Source of the DNA: Halicephalobus mephisto
Taxonomy: Eukaryota > Nematoda > Chromadorea > Rhabditida > Panagrolaimidae
Direction of reading: 5' to 3'
DNA: 64,000 nt
Assembly (NCBI GenBank): GCA_009193035.1
Contig: SWDT01000001.1
Span: 744,001 to 808,000 of the forward strand
The notes beneath the pieces were generated by a model, which was not told where the DNA came from, ran no database searches, and saw only the letters and a program-made list of their open reading frames with translations. The translations under genes and the position numbers were made by a program. This document shows, piece after piece, positions 34,464 to 45,860 of this stretch; within the stretch, counting starts at the first letter, position 1, and every line of letters begins with the position of its first letter.

Positions 34464-34796
34464 GAGAAAGAAAAATTTGATTATATTGCCCGGGATGGTA
34501 ACAATAAGGGTTTCGATCACGTTGTAAAACAGCTTAACAAATGTCGTAGAGATTTTGAATATAATTTTTGGAATTTTTTATTAAGTCAGCGTTTTCGTGA
34601 TACTGTTAATACTAATAAAATTAAACACATTCTCTTAGCCAAAAAGTATAATAAAATTCACGTTTTGGATTTTCTTCAGAATCTAGATGGTCTCACAGAT
34701 GATCTTTTTCTGAGAATTCACTATGAAATCCAGCGTATTTTTCTGGTTGTTATTCATTTAATTGTTTTGTTATCCTGTTGGCAAATACTTCCGTGA
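34389..34796 (+). other. Long open frame without any methionine
   Basis: 135 codons are open between a TAG at 34386-34388 and a TGA at 34794-34796. The frame contains no ATG. It reads with mixed composition, for example KFDYIARDGNNKGFDHVVK, CRRDFEYNFWNFLLSQRF and NLDGLTDDLFLRIHYEI. The first part runs through the right arm of the inverted-repeat element. It could be an internal exon, or a piece of transposon coding sequence of unknown family. Confidence 0.35.
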
Positions 34797-37139
34797 AAAC
34801 TCCATATGTTGTGAATAACAGCGCTATTAGCAGGTAGTTCTTTGAATCTTTTCAGCTGTCTTTTTCTAGAATAATGACTATAGTTTATTTCTTTCACCAC
34901 TCCGATGTATTCTTTTCTCATGGATGATCATTGAAGAGTAAGGTAAAAGCTCTAGAGAATGCATTTTTCTGCTTTCAATATTTAGTTTAAAATGGCATCC
35001 GGTCTAGGAACTTTGTTTTTTAGACGTTATAGATCTTTGAAAGAGGAATAATCTCAAGGATGTCTTTGCCTCAGTTATCGACTTTGAGTAGGTCTCTTTT
35101 TGAGATATTTATATAGAATATCTTCCACTTTCGCTCCAGATAAATTTACTTAGTGTTCTTCTGTTTTTGTCCTCCAGTTCTATCATTGTTGTTTAACCCA
35201 TTGGTGGCATTTCTATCTCAATGGTATTTAAGAATTGCTTTTAATCTGAAAAGTTTAATGCCTTCTTGATTAAGTAAGAAGTTGAAAAACTGTATTTTAG
35301 CAAAGTACAAATCTACGGCATAAAAAGGATAAAAGGAATAGGTCTCAAAACTCTGCCATGTCCACGCCACTCCTTATTCTTATCTGGTTTCTGATGGATA
35401 TTCGAGATAATGAATCGGCACATTTATAGTTATTCCAGAAATAATGAGCGACTCTAGTCCCTTGAGAATCATTGTTATTGCGCAATTGTCATTTAAAATA
35501 GTTTGACGATATTTCAATTTTCGAAATCTCTGGTCCTATTTTTCTGAACGAAATTTATCTCGTCGATTGGATTTGCGGTTGATTTTGATACATATGGTGT
35601 TGAAAATTTTATGAGCCACAGCCGCGAGCAATCTTGGTGATTTTGGGCAAGTCTGGATCTTCAAACTTTGTATTAGTCGGGTTTGTCAATCCTCGATTTC
35701 CCGTTATTGAAGTTTTTGACTATTGTCGAAACTGGCACCGAAAATACTCGTAAATCATTCAATTGTTTTTCGACAGGGCTCAGCTTGCAAAGTCTGAAAC
35801 CGATTATGGATGTCGAGGAGGAATCATCGCAGTAAGCCGCAAACTTTGTCAGTCTTGTGGAGTTCCAGCAAACAGTAAGAAGAGCTTAATCGGCTTTGCT
35901 CTTCCTAGAGCTTGTTTCTTTTCCCGCAGATTGACATGTCAGTGGGGTTAGGGCACTTATCGTCCCAAGAATCTGCGTTCCAGGAATTTGGTGTTGCAAA
36001 TGTCGAATCGGCGAGTGACAGCCAGCCGATGGCAATTGCGCAATTATTTGTATTTTCAATGCCATTTTTTGGAACTCGTCCATCGACCAATTGACGAATC
36101 CAATTAAGATAAACACTGCGCAGTTTGTCTTTGGGCAGATGCTCAAAATTCCTTTCTTTGAAGAATGTTTATCCCTACAGAATTGCAGGCGTAATAAGAT
36201 TGCCACGATGGGCACTTGATACTTTTATCCTTTGTGGACAAGTTTTTTGTTTAGCTATTGTCGCCTTGGCTCTTCAGATCAAAAATGCCGCTGTCATTGG
36301 GACAAGGTCGATTCCGCGGATGAGACATCCCGCTGAACGTCTTGAAACTCAAGATTCAAGTGGGTGCCACAGTCGGCTGTAAAACGTCTGTGAGACTGAC
36401 CGCTGCTTTTTGGCGCTCTAACTGAAAACGGAACGGGTGGTCGCTAGCCTCTTTGGGTACTATAATCCCATTAATTCGTCATCGTCTTTATGCTCGACTG
36501 GCTTGACGGTCTTCTTCGGTGTTTGTTTCTTGTTCTTTATGGCTTCAAGGAGCCGCTATTCAAAACAGTTTAACTCAGTAACTTTTCGCATGTCTGTGGT
36601 GATCCAATTTTCCCCTTGAACCTCAAGGATAATGGGCCAATTTCAATTTGTCTTTATGTTCCGTTATGTTTTTACTTGACACTTATCCGATTCTTCGGTC
36701 GTTGACAGCAACTTTCGATCCAATCACCATTATTCGAGCGTGATTGGAACTTAGTCTTTGTTCGAATGTGATTCCAATTATTCAAATTTGTCCACCTGAA
36801 GAATTTTCCAATTTTATTGCTATTCTCTTCACCTCGTACGATGCTGCACCAATCACTTTTCCTGTCCATCGTCGAGTTATACATTCCAATGCGCGAAACA
36901 ACACAGCTGGTGTTTCCACCTCATTTTTCACTCTATTTTTAAATGCCAAAGGTTTACACCGTTTTTTCCTTTCAAATTTCAACAATTAGATATAAACTCC
37001 TCGGTGTAAGTATATTCTACTATCATTTTTTTACTTCCAAAGCAAAACAGAATAATTAATAATGGATTCTATAATGACTCTTGATACTCACCTCAAATAA
37101 TCTGTTGTTCATCGAATTCATTAATTTTTCTATAATCTC
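34797..37139. other. Intergenic; overlapping short ORFs on both strands near 35.8-36.4 kb
   Basis: AT-rich until about 35.7 kb, then less so. Several 60-110 codon frames overlap on opposite strands between 35763 and 36382 (the longest 36215-35886 on the minus strand). None shows a domain, a start context or splice partners, so none is annotated as a gene. Confidence 0.5.
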
Positions 37140-37600
37140 CTGAAGCACATTCCCTCATCACTCTACGAAAGTCTTCCTCAACTCATAAGTTGCTATATTT
37201 ATATTCATCGTGAAATATACGTCGCGCCATGATACCTCAGGAGTTCTCTATTGGGTTCAAATCCGGAGAATGCGCAAGTCAAGTCAAAAGAGAAACTTTT
37301 CTTCATTAAACTATTCCATAGTTCCCTTACTAATATGAATTGTTGCGTTATCTTGTTTAGAGACAAATTTCTGATGTCAATGGTTCTTTGTAATTAAAAA
37401 AATATACTCTTTGATAGCATGGTAATAATCTCCGCTCTTTATCCTGTAAAGGATAAATGCAAGACAGACCGCTCAAACTTAAGAGAAGGCCCTCACACCA
37501 TAATGGAATCATCACTAACGTTTTGGAGAGATATTTCGGTTTCTTTCTCAAATCGTGCCAATAGTACTTGTAGCCATCGATATTGAACTTCATTGCATAG
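37140..37600 (-). pseudogene. Tc1/Tc3-type transposase remnant
   Basis: Read leftward from about 37600: MKFNIDGYKYYWHDLRKKPK (compare Tc3 KFNLDGPDG-YYWHDLRK), then KQDNATIHISKG with the catalytic DN block, then HSPDLNPIENS followed by a stop where a Trp codon is expected, and GIMARRIFHDEYKYSN. The first catalytic Asp block (FSDE) has become FSYA. Frameshifts and stops make it inactive. No terminal repeats were located. Confidence 0.75.
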
Positions 37601-40600
37601 GAAAAGGTGATCTAAAAAATAAAAAATTAAATGAATTTTCATTTTTTTTAGTTTCTGTTTGTGTGAATTCGAGGCTATTTTTCTGATGGATCGATAAGAT
37701 TTTGAAATTTTCTCCAACTTCGACAACTTGACATGAGGAGCTTAAGCAATGATTCTATTAAAGATAAAAACAATAAAGCTTACGTAGAAATAGAATAGTA
37801 GAATATACTTATGTCGCAATGGTTTGTGCCAGATTTCGAAATTTTTAGGATTCTGTGTTTTTATGAAAAAATTTTTAAGCTGGTTTTTGTTTTATTAATG
37901 ATTAATTATGCCTTGTGATATTACGGTAACAACTTATTTGAATACTTAGTCAATATGTGGAAAATCATAATAGAATACTTATGTCGAGGGGTTTAGTTCG
38001 AAATTGCTTATTGTCTAATTGCTTATTCTTGTTATTTTCATCCTATAGTTTAGTGTATCCAACCAATCACTCCATCATTTGTTAACTTTCCTCTTTCCGC
38101 CACCGCTTAATTACTTTTCAGTCGCCAGGTCCAAGGATGGCACACACATTTTCTCTTGACTGCGGACTCATCAATCTCGCTTATGTTGATGGTGTTTCCT
38201 CAATCGTTGGTTCACATTTAGACGTAACTATCATTTGGCTTCTTTCCGGTCCAGCTATCGACGGACTCGCTGACAGCTGGACCACCTGCGGGCAAATTTG
38301 CAAGTCCAATAGGCAAGAACGCTATTTCCCTCACTGACCAGTCTGGAGGAACTTTTTTACCCCCTGCTGCTCAAGATTCAAGGATGTTCCAAATTTTTCT
38401 CCAGTTATTTTTGATAAATGACCGTTTTCCCGCTGTGTCTTCTCATGATTTGTCGTTTTTCAATCATTTGATTATAAAATTGGCTCTTAAAATCTGTTCT
38501 CAAATTTCGAGACAGCTAGTTATAGTAAGTGGCCACCGAGGACTCCCCCATACAGTCTCGTATAGTTGGAGAGACAGATTCTGTTGAAACTGCGCTAAAT
38601 TGCAGTTATCCGCTTGGCCGTTCAATCTCAATCCAGGCAAGCGAAAAATTGGCAGTTCCCTCATGCAGTCTACTCGGATAACTGTTTGGCGACTGTCTCT
38701 CATATTTTGCGAGTGTTTGAGCTCAGTTATTAGCACTGAGCGATTGTCACTACCAAATGGCCTCGATTTACTGCATTTCCGCCTAATTTCTGCATTAGCT
38801 GTCTATTTGAAACTCCTTTTCTAAATTACTTATGTTGATCCTTGACCTTTCAAACATGTTGTTTCAAGATTGCTTTGTTTTTTCTTGGCAGATGGTGGAT
38901 AGTGAGACAATCGTCAAGATGTCCTGATCTTCTTTTCACTAAATCCTTGAAAGGTGTTATTATCGGAAGCCTGTTGAGGCCAATCGCAGTTACTTCATCT
39001 GCCTCTCCTTTTCGATCATAATTCACATTTCGGTTCCCAGGCTTTCCCTCCATTCCATAACCTTGTCTTGGGGTTTTGTTGATTTATGAAGCCAACAACA
39101 CCGCTCATAAAACACTTTTGCAAAATTTTGTCTTTTTGTTTGTTTCGGCTTTTGCCACGAGTCTTCCAGGAGAAATGAGAACATGTGTGGGCTCCGGTTG
39201 ATTGCATTTCAGGGTGCTTGAGGATCAAGGAGCTTTTCTCTTCCTTCCGTGACATGTCTGCTCCTATCCAATCGCCGTCAATCATACGGAAAACATAAAA
39301 TTTTGATTTATCTAGAACGGAGGTACGAGCCATGTTGCATTCCCTAGACTACTTGGGTCACATCTCTTTAGTTTTTTAAAAATGATCAGTCTTCGTCTTG
39401 TCCAGTTTGTCAAGGATCAAAAGTGTCTTCCTAAAACTCAAAAAGTGACATACGGGAATATTTGTTTCTTTTTTGTCAGCTTGTCCTTGGGATTTCAACA
39501 ATGGTCTGAAAAGACAAAATTCATTTTTGGACAGGTTATTTATCATGCTGTCTTGTCTGCACCGGGCTTTTCCTCCCTTGGGATCGAGCGTTGTTTTCTT
39601 CCTCAACTGCCTTACAAAAACTTGAAACGTTCCTCTCGTCTACAGAAAACAAATTCCACCCTCGGGAGACCGGCTTCGTTGAGTGACCGGAAGCCTCTTG
39701 AGTTGTGACAAAATTGAATTCACTGTGGACATTCAAATTTTGAAATCTTCCAAGTTTATTTGCTCCAACTTTCTGGCTCAGAATTAACAAGGGGATCGGA
39801 CTTCTTGACCAGTTAATGACAAAGCTGAGCCGCCTCTGCGCGAGAACGCAGGTGAACTGCATTAGAAAGGACCTCGCTAATAAAATGTATCCGATGTCGG
39901 CCGATTTACTAATGCTCTTTTGGCGGTCTCCTCAGTTTCCATTCTTATTTGCAAACACCGATCCCAACTAATTCGAAACTTGAGGTCAGAGTCCTTCTGG
40001 CGCTCTCCTGGCTCTCGTCCATCACACCGGATTAGCCATGCCATCCGTATTCTTCTGGTATTTTAAGAACCGATTACGGGCTTTTTTGGTCATTATTCAT
40101 TTGTTGCTCTTTTTCAAATCTCCGGTCTGACAATAATGAAACCAGAACAATTTTGCATATTCTAATCCTTCAACAGGAAGCCCAAATCTTCCAGCAGTCC
40201 GGATCTCTTTCATTTCCTTTTGAGCTGCCTTGAGTATTTTTTGGCGATTGTTTTTGATAAGCAACGAAAAGGAACACAACGGCGAGCCACCTGGCGGATC
40301 TCGAATAAATTTTTCCCTATCTGATCTCAGAGTGATTTTATAGACACTCCCGTCAAGCACTGTATTCTTCTCCCATCTGTATCATTTTCTTTCTTAAAAA
40401 TCAGTAACCGAAATCGGCCTTTGAAAAGCTTGTTTTCAATTTCGCTGTCAGCTCAAAATATTAAATTGCGGCTGCCGTTCCCTTGTTGCTTTCTTGAACC
40501 AGTCAACGATTATATTTAGATTATGATCTTTGAGTTTGTCGTTCATTAAGCTATCGCCTTTCGGCACTGAGTTCCGTTGTTGACGGCTTGAAGAATTCCA

Positions 40601-42478
40601 ATTTCCGGGAAGATGCAGTGATGACTCCCAGTCAGCTCTAGTTTCAATTTAGTCCCAGTCTTGGCCTTGCGACACTTGTTGACCTTCCACTAATGATATT
40701 GCCGCAAAAGGTGCGCCTTTCTATTTTTGTTCCGTATCATTGAGTTTGGACTGTCTCTGGCCCGATTTGCCGCATTGATAAACCACTTTTCCTTCCCCAT
40801 GATCTTCCTCTTTTTACCGCTATTTCGTCGAGGTCAACTTTTTTCTCAAAGAACTTTGCCGAAGCTTTTTCTCAATTGAATAATCAATCTATTTCTGTCG
40901 TGGTTTTTCTACTCGTTTCGTAAAAAGCTTTTGGGAAATTATCGTATCATGAAAACGACACGGACATTGATACATGGTTTGCTTTTGACCCTTTTGAATC
41001 GGAACAAAAAACGCAAATTTCTTTAAAGCTGTTTTCTTTTCATTCTTTAGTGTTCTTGGTTAATCGAAACTCCGGCATTTCGATCACAGAAGCTGCTTCT
41101 TACCGAGTTGGCGCCATTGCGTACTCTTCAGATTTTCCTCGGATCTAATTTACCGTGATGTGGCATTTCTGTTCTGAGCTAGTAATATTAATGCGGAAAC
41201 CAAAACCAGTACTAACTTGGGTATTGTGTTCACTAGTTGTTTATGTTCAAAGATATGACCGGATTAGCGCTTTTATTACAGATACAGACGAAATACAAAT
41301 ATTAGAGTAAAGCAAAATGATTAAAGTTGATAGGATTGGACTCTAGACTGAATTCTTAGAATGGAGATAACTGGAGTTTAAATACCCCAAATTAAATGTT
41401 CCTATTTATGGCTGCATGACACTTACTTCCCACCGATGTTTGCTCCCCATTTGACTTGCACTGGTTTTGGAATTTTGGCCTTTTTGACCATTCTTTTTAA
41501 CTATTGGATTGGTCTGTTACGAAATTTTTAAACTTTGAGTTATACTGAGGATTTTTATTGTTTTTATGACGAAATTTGTCCTATTGATGTTTATGTTTGT
41601 TTTTTAACTACTGAAAAGTAAGTATTTGTTCCCTACATCTGGAGATTACTTCAATATTCGTAGATGAAATATATCATATAGATATTGAAGATAAACAGAA
41701 GTTTTTCGTTATGATTCAATCATATATTTTAAGTATTTTCACTTTTTTCATCTCAAGGAGAATGGTCGATATATCAAAGTTTTTCTGACTTCATAGCAAT
41801 GTAAAATTAGGAATTTTAATTATCTATCAAGCTTGATATGAAGAACTTAAGCTTGCATGCAAAGCTTTAGCTATTGTAAAATAAAACCTATCTAATATCT
41901 TCTAAGGGATTATGCGCTTGTTATTGAAATGCAGAATATTAAATTTAGTACTATTTTTGATTTTCCAATTAAAATCATTAGTATGGGAAGAGACATATGA
42001 TTTTGAGGCAGAAAGGCCTGGGACAGAAATGTCGCATAACCCTAATTTACTCTTTCCTTCTTGACCTCCTAAAAACTCATAAAGTTTGCATCTTAAACAT
42101 CTTCACGCATTTTTAAAAGGACCAACTGGTTCTGAACAAACTAACATCATAGTTCTTGCGCAGCTGCTCCCGGTTTCGTGTCCAGTTGGTCCCAAGTCAG
42201 TAGTTCACATTTCAAATTTGAGATTTTTCGATCTCTTTTTATCGAAACTTGCGCAAGCTTAGTCTCGCCCAAGAAACGGAATAAACAACCCCAAGGCAGT
42301 GTTGCTATTTTTGAATTTCGAAATGAACGATCAATCCTCTGGAAAATTCGTTTATCGTGGTCGCCGAATTCGAAATTTCCCTAATTGTATCGTTGGATTT
42401 GGCCAAAGCTAATGAATCTGATTTTCAGAGTAAGCTGGCTAAACAAAGCAACTTTCAGACTTTGTTTTTGTAATCGGA
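37601..42478. other. Gene-poor stretch upstream of Prickle
   Basis: Nearly 5 kb with no supported exon. G+C looks higher than in the other intergenic parts. Several 60-110 codon frames lie on both strands (for example 39382-39708 plus, 39862-39536 minus, 39333-39016 minus), overlap each other and lack domains. Acceptor-like TTTTCAG (ends 42428) and TTTCAG (ends 42458) lie just upstream of the Prickle ATG, so a 5' untranslated exon may sit somewhere in this stretch. Confidence 0.5.
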
Positions 42479-44819
42479 ATGGCAGAATTGAATGCCCAGA
42501 ATTCCGGTGACAAACAAACTTCCCCAATGTCCATCAAATCAGCTACCGTAAAAACCCCTCCTATTTACCTTTCACCGACCTCCAGGATCCGCTTAGCTGC
42601 TGATGCTCACAGATATTCAACTTCAGATGATGACAGTGGATGCGTGATGGACGAATATGCTTGGGTGCCCTCTGGATTGAAACCGGATGCTGTAATTAAT
42701 TTTATTTTCGAAATATATTTAATTTTTTATTGCAGGTTCATATGTATTTTTCCTGTCTTCCTGGAGACAAAGTGCCTTACATAAACTCCATCGGTGAAAA
42801 GTGGAGATTACAACAACTTCAGTACCAGTTACCCCCACAAGATTCCGATGCCCGATATTGTGGAAATTTGAGCGAAGTTGAAGAAAACGAGTTGAAAATC
42901 ATCGAAGAGACCAGGAAACGAGAGTGTCTGGGACGAGGGGTGATATCGAGAGTTCCTTTCGATGAAATCCAAAGAACTTGTCATCAGGTAGTTCCTGGTA
43001 TTATGAATTATTTGATATTCAAATTTCAGTGCAAATCTGTCATTCAATCTGACGAACTGGTTGTGACCGCTCCTGAAAGGTTCACAGACGGTTCTGTTTG
43101 GCATCCTCGATGTTTTGTTTGCATTGATTGCAACGAACTCTTAGTTGATTTGATCTACTATAAACACAATGAAAAGTAGGTTACTGAAATTTCGCATTTC
43201 GATTCAGAGGATTTTTCAGTGTTTTCTGTGGAAGACATCACGCAGAACAGATAAAACCCCGTTGTGCCCATTGTGATGAGGTGAGTCCGATCTTCTTTTC
43301 GCTAATCTGAGACCCATGGTTTTTAATTTTATTGCGTTTTTTAATTTGCATAAAAGCCTGTTGTAGACCTTATCCCCTACGGCTCATTGACCCTCTTTAG
43401 ATGTCGTTTCAGATTACATTTGAAATTGTAAAATTATTGTTTCCCATTTCAGCTAATTTTCTGCGAAGAATGCACCGAAGCAGAAGGTCGAGTGTGGCAT
43501 CTGAAACACTTTATTTGTGTTCGGTGTGATTGCCAGTTGGGAGGGAAACGGTACATTGTCAGGAACGACCTGCCGTACTGCGTTCCTTGCTACCACTTGG
43601 CCACGGAGCTTCGTTGCAATACTTGTCACAAAGAGATTATTGCCGATAAACCGCATATTACACAAGTGAGTCGTAATTTAAAATTGGGATTTTGACGAAT
43701 TATTGCAGGGAAATATTCACTGGCACGCGGATGAAAGATGTTTCTGCTGTGCTGTTTGTGAGAAAAATCTACTTGGAAAGAGATACTGTTTTCTCGATAA
43801 CCAACTTCTCTGTGGTGTTAATAACTGTGCCAAAATCCAGGAACAAGAACAGAAGAAAGCTCAGAGATATTTCCATCTTCAGAGACCTGGATCGTCGTCG
43901 TCTGTTCTACCAGCATCCTCGTCCCCTAGTCTAGTCTCATTGACGCCTTCTGGTTCCGCCTCTCCTGTTCATTCTGATCGACCGAACTCATCAAGGAACT
44001 TTGTCATTAATTCAAGTGTTCCTGTTCAAAAATCTCCATCTAGAGTCCGATTCGATCTAAGACCTCAACAAGTTCCTCAATCCCTTCAGCCATCATCTAG
44101 AATTGAGAAACAAACCAGACCTAATCCCCCGAGACATCATCCCCCTCCTCCACCCGCAAATATTACTGTTGAAGGATCTGCGATGACTCCATCAGAGAAC
44201 ATTTATGAAACTGTTGTGATGCCATCTCAGTTGTCTAGCAGTTCTTCTCAAGAATTCAACCGAACTGACCCAGCAAAGAGGAGTAAACGAAGACAAAAGA
44301 AGAGATCTGCCAACAACAATCATGTGGATATTTCTGTCGATTATATGATCTCATCTGATTCGTCTACGGAGGAAGTTGAAGATCCTTGTACTTCCGCTGT
44401 ATTGAAAAAAAGAAAAGAGGAGATTTGTCTTTCTCCAGCGAGATCTCGAAGTGCTGACTGCAGAGACTTGAAGAAGGAATGTTGTCCTCATTCCAACCCG
44501 AATACCAAGCATAACCATTACACCCGTGGTCCTCCAGACGGTCACACTCGTCGCTGCAGTTCCTGTAGTTCCACATCGTCGGATTCTGATGATCCTTATC
44601 TCAATGAATACCTTTCTGAATCCCTCTCTCGACTCCAAGTTCAATCCAACCTGAAAACGGTATGAACAACGTAGTCCAATACTGAATTATATTTCTTTTC
44701 AGGTCAAGTCGAGTCCATTTTTACCGAAGAAAAGCCGTCAAAGAGCGATCCCTACAATGGCAACTCCTAGAACCGCGAAAAACAAAAAATCGAGCAATAG
44801 TAACTGTATTGTCTCGTAA
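42479..44819 (+). CDS. prkl-1: Prickle: PET domain, three LIM domains, C-terminal CaaX box
   Basis: Core planar cell polarity protein that acts with Van Gogh/Strabismus at the cell cortex. Exons: 42479-42691, 42736-42987, 43030-43175, 43220-43280, 43453-43665, 43709-44659, 44703-44819; 650 aa. [51 protein letters not shown] (residues about 50-145). LIM1 starts at CHQC (about 153) and continues [14 protein letters not shown]2 IFCEEC...[23 protein letters not shown]3 CNTC...[23 protein letters not shown] (ends about 360). A long Ser/Pro/basic tail follows. The last residues are NCIVS: CIVS is a CaaX prenylation signal, as in vertebrate and fly Prickle. No other PET-LIM family (Testin, LMCD1) has this combination with a CaaX end. 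Confidence 0.95.
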
Positions 44820-44947
44820 TTTCCAGAGCTTCGATAAGAATGAGTAGTATAAAGACTGTTGCAATCCCGATTGGATACAGTATTCATCCAGAGAGTTATT
44901 AAATGAGATTTGTAAAAACATTTTCTATTATAAAGGGATGTAAAAAC

Positions 44948-44953
44948 AATAAA
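44948..44953 (+). terminator. Polyadenylation signal of Prickle
   Basis: AATAAA 129 nt downstream of the Prickle stop codon. Confidence 0.6.
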
Positions 44954-45860
44954 AATAAGGTCTTGAATTGTGCAATAAGAAGACACTGGATTAGTGGAAG
45001 AAGTTAATCATAGTCATTATAATGAAGAACGATCGTGGAGATCCAAAGAACTACTAATAGCACTGTTATTTACGATATATAGTCTTTTAAAAGTATTTGT
45101 TAAAAAAATAACAATTCGACTGGATGGATGAAAACAATGGAAGCAATTTGAATCGCACATCAGAATCTTGACAAAGAATCATCTACAAGTCATCATCCAA
45201 ACCCTAGAAAACTCAGGAATATAAATTTTCACTTGGTATGGTCTTTATCAACTATGAGATGACGTCAGCTCTATTGAAGTCAAGACTGTCACCAATAGTA
45301 ATATAAAACTTATTGGTTATTAGACAATTTGTGTAGTTTTTGAATAAGAAATTAAAATGTGTGTTTATTTGCGATTAAGCTTCCAGTAGTATTTTGTGAT
45401 TTTTTAAGTTATCAGTTGTGTTTTTCTAAATGAATTTGACAAATCTCGATAGCATGGAAAATCCTTACTTTTCCATATATTTATATCTTACATATTCAAG
45501 TTCATTCCACCAACTGACGGAAAATTTGTTATATGTAGTTTATTCATTTCTTATAAACCGAAATTAAACATTATTCCATTTATGTTTAATATTTGTCGAA
45601 TTCAAAATAATATTTAAGATGTTTTATAAGAAATATCCCGTGTCAGCATAGTCATTATTTAAGATGCATTCCAGGTAACTTTGGACTTTTTCCAAACTTC
45701 TGTGCCGGAAAAAGTCTAAAATGACGTAGAATCGTTCTTAAATTTCTGCAAATGCAAGATTTGAATTTCGTAATCAGTACGTTGTGGCAATGCGCTCTTA
45801 ATGACAACAAGCGCGAGTTCATTTCAGGTTTGTTTTTATTCTTTCGTTTTTTTCGATGTG
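44954..45860. other. Intergenic: Prickle 3' flank and SUV3 promoter region
   Basis: AT-rich, no coding frame, RNA gene or clear repeat. The G+C rises near 45.7-45.85 kb, just before the SUV3 start. Confidence 0.6.

Noticed and set aside
37240..37270. GGGTTCAAATCC, which looks like a tRNA T-loop
   Set aside because: It encodes, on the minus strand, the LNPIEN block of the Tc3 transposase relic. No acceptor or anticodon stems surround it.
39376..39862. Overlapping ORFs of 76-108 codons on both strands
   Set aside because: They overlap each other on opposite strands without domains or splice partners, as expected in less AT-rich noncoding DNA.
43692..43934. 80-codon ORF overlapping the Prickle LIM3 exon
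   Set aside because: Alternate frame of exon 6; the LIM3 frame is unambiguous.
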